This document shows positions 4,947 to 5,979 of a stretch of DNA of 5,979 nt, one piece after another. The notes under the pieces were generated by a model. The model was not told where the DNA came from, did not search any database, and saw only the letters and a list, made by a program, of their open reading frames with translations. The position numbers and the translations under genes were made by a program. How positions within the stretch are numbered: the stretch's first letter is position 1; every line of letters begins with the position of its first letter. Source of the DNA: Bacillota bacterium (GTDB lineage: Bacteria > Bacillota > Clostridia > Lachnospirales > Cellulosilyticaceae); assembly GCA_023415525.1 (NCBI GenBank), contig JAEZKI010000193.1, positions 1 to 5,979 on the forward strand. The letters are read 5' to 3'.

Positions 4947-5979
4947 TTACAAGAGTAAATCCTTATCCCCATGATAATCTGATGGACATACACCTACGAT
5001 GGATCTAAAAATACGACTAAAGTAAAATTGATCTTTATAACCTATCATATTGGCTACATCCTTAATAAATATTCCCTCATTCTCTCTAAGAAGTTCCTTT
5101 GCCTTTTCTATTCTTATAGTTGTTAGGTAATTATTAAAAGAGTTTTCTTCATACTTCCTAAAAAGCCTACTCAAATAAGTCTGAGAGATTCCAAAAGTCC
5201 GACAAATAGATTGTAAGGAAATATCTTCCGCAATATTGACCTGAATATAAGCCTTAATCCTCTCTAGAAATTCGGGGGTATCTACTTTAGATGCCATCTC
5301 TTCTTCTTGCAGATACTTTCCATAAATATCTTGTAAACTCTCTAACAAGTCCTTCATATCGGTTGCATAATAAAAGGCATCTTCTAACATGAATTCACAA
5401 TTAGAATTACTCTCTCTTACCTTATCATACTTTTGAATGGCATAAAGAATTTTCCTTACAGCTTCTTCTAGTAATAGTTGGGGATATTTTACGCGTTCAC
5501 ATTCTTTCATAAATTGGGTTATAAGTGCAAAGACTTTATCTCTCTGCTGCTTTTTTAAATGATATTCTATTTGCTTTATAACCTGCTCCTCATTTACTGT
5601 AGTATTTTGGGTCTCTATTCCTGTCCTTCCAATAGTAATAATCTGGGAATAGCCAATCACCGTATGACTATCCAATGTACGGTATAATTTTTTAGCAATT
5701 TTAGGGATAACTTTTGGCTCAAAGGCTTCCTCATAGACAACACAGGTTATGTAATCTGTCTCATTACACTTCTTATCTATTTCGTGCTTAATGAGCTTTT
5801 CAAATGCCTTTTGCTCTACTACTTCTTCTGGGCAGAGATAAAGGGCCTCCATATCATCCCGTCCATAAGTAAACACCACATCTTCCACAAAAGAGAATAG
5901 TTCAATGGCTTCTGAGCGTGAAAAACGTCTAGGGAGCCCATTGCGCCTTACAATGGCACCATAATACAAGGGACTAGGA
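4947..5979 (-). CDS. AraC-family regulator, YesN-like, 5' end off the right edge
   Basis: At least 344 codons, open to the right edge with no stop. The TTG at 5969 has no Shine-Dalgarno before it, so the true start is probably outside the window. The last 95 or so residues are an AraC DNA-binding domain with two helix-turn-helix units. Unit one is SLQSICRTFGISQTYLSRLF. Unit two is IKDVANMIGYKDQFYFSRIF, followed by the family's PSDY ending. Upstream lie a largely helical region and a segment ending VIGYSQIITIG, which recalls the divergent linker domain of YesN-type response regulators. A phosphate-receiver domain may therefore lie beyond the edge; I cannot see it. It would regulate transcription, often of sugar-uptake or metabolic genes in this family, but no target is visible here. 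Transcription reads on toward the phosphatase gene. Confidence 0.85.
   Translation of the reverse strand, partial: PSPLYYGAIVRRNGLPRRFSRSEAIELFSFVEDVVFTYGRDDMEALYLCPEEVVEQKAFEKLIKHEIDKKCNETDYITCVVYEEAFEPKVIPKIAKKLYRTLDSHTVIGYSQIITIGRTGIETQNTTVNEEQVIKQIEYHLKKQQRDKVFALITQFMKECERVKYPQLLLEEAVRKILYAIQKYDKVRESNSNCEFMLEDAFYYATDMKDLLESLQDIYGKYLQEEEMASKVDTPEFLERIKAYIQVNIAEDISLQSICRTFGISQTYLSRLFRKYEENSFNNYLTTIRIEKAKELLRENEGIFIKDVANMIGYKDQFYFSRIFRSIVGVCPSDYHGDKDLLL

Noticed and set aside
1..5979. CRISPR array, tRNA, rRNA, transposase gene, phage integration site
   Set aside because: I saw no regularly spaced direct repeats, no cloverleaf, and no transposase or integrase coding sequence in any frame.

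Overview
All recognisable genes lie on the minus strand, so transcription runs from high to low coordinates. The base composition is AT-rich, Shine-Dalgarno sites are strong (AGGAGG type), and start codons other than ATG occur. A YesN/AraC-type regulator is also present. Together these suggest a low-GC Gram-positive organism of the Clostridia, perhaps Lachnospirales-like; this is inference, and no marker gene is in the window.

Right part (about 3780-5979): the C-terminal part of an AraC/YesN-type transcription regulator that runs off the right edge, a HAD-IB (SerB-like) phosphatase, and a 77-residue winged-helix protein. These look like ordinary chromosomal genes.

Middle (3477-3782): a 306-base gap. 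It holds a 145-base element bounded by perfect 12-bp inverted repeats. Inside is a 24-bp hairpin followed on the minus strand by five Ts, which can serve as a terminator. An AT-rich stretch with a possible promoter for the next operon follows.

Left part (1-3476): four tightly packed genes read as one operon. They are a Ser/Thr-kinase-like protein with a zinc ribbon and an FHA-like tail, a TerY-type von Willebrand A (vWA) protein with an intact MIDAS, a PP2C phosphatase, and a Sel1-repeat protein cut by the left edge. Kinase plus vWA plus PP2C is the TerY-P triad (compare E. coli YegI/YegL/YegK). It was predicted to be a phosphorylation switch linked to Ter stress systems, and as I recall it was later reported among antiphage systems. 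The likely logic is that the kinase phosphorylates target(s), the PP2C reverses this, the vWA protein acts as a metal-dependent scaffold, and the Sel1 protein is a candidate adaptor or target. The last step is inference.

The least ordinary points are two. The Sel1 gene has no ATG, GTG or TTG at its 5' end; it overlaps the PP2C gene and seems to start at CTG (or ATC) behind a good ribosome binding site, or to be joined to PP2C by slippage on an A6 run. The hairpin element in the gap has three mismatches that all become G-U pairs in minus-strand RNA.
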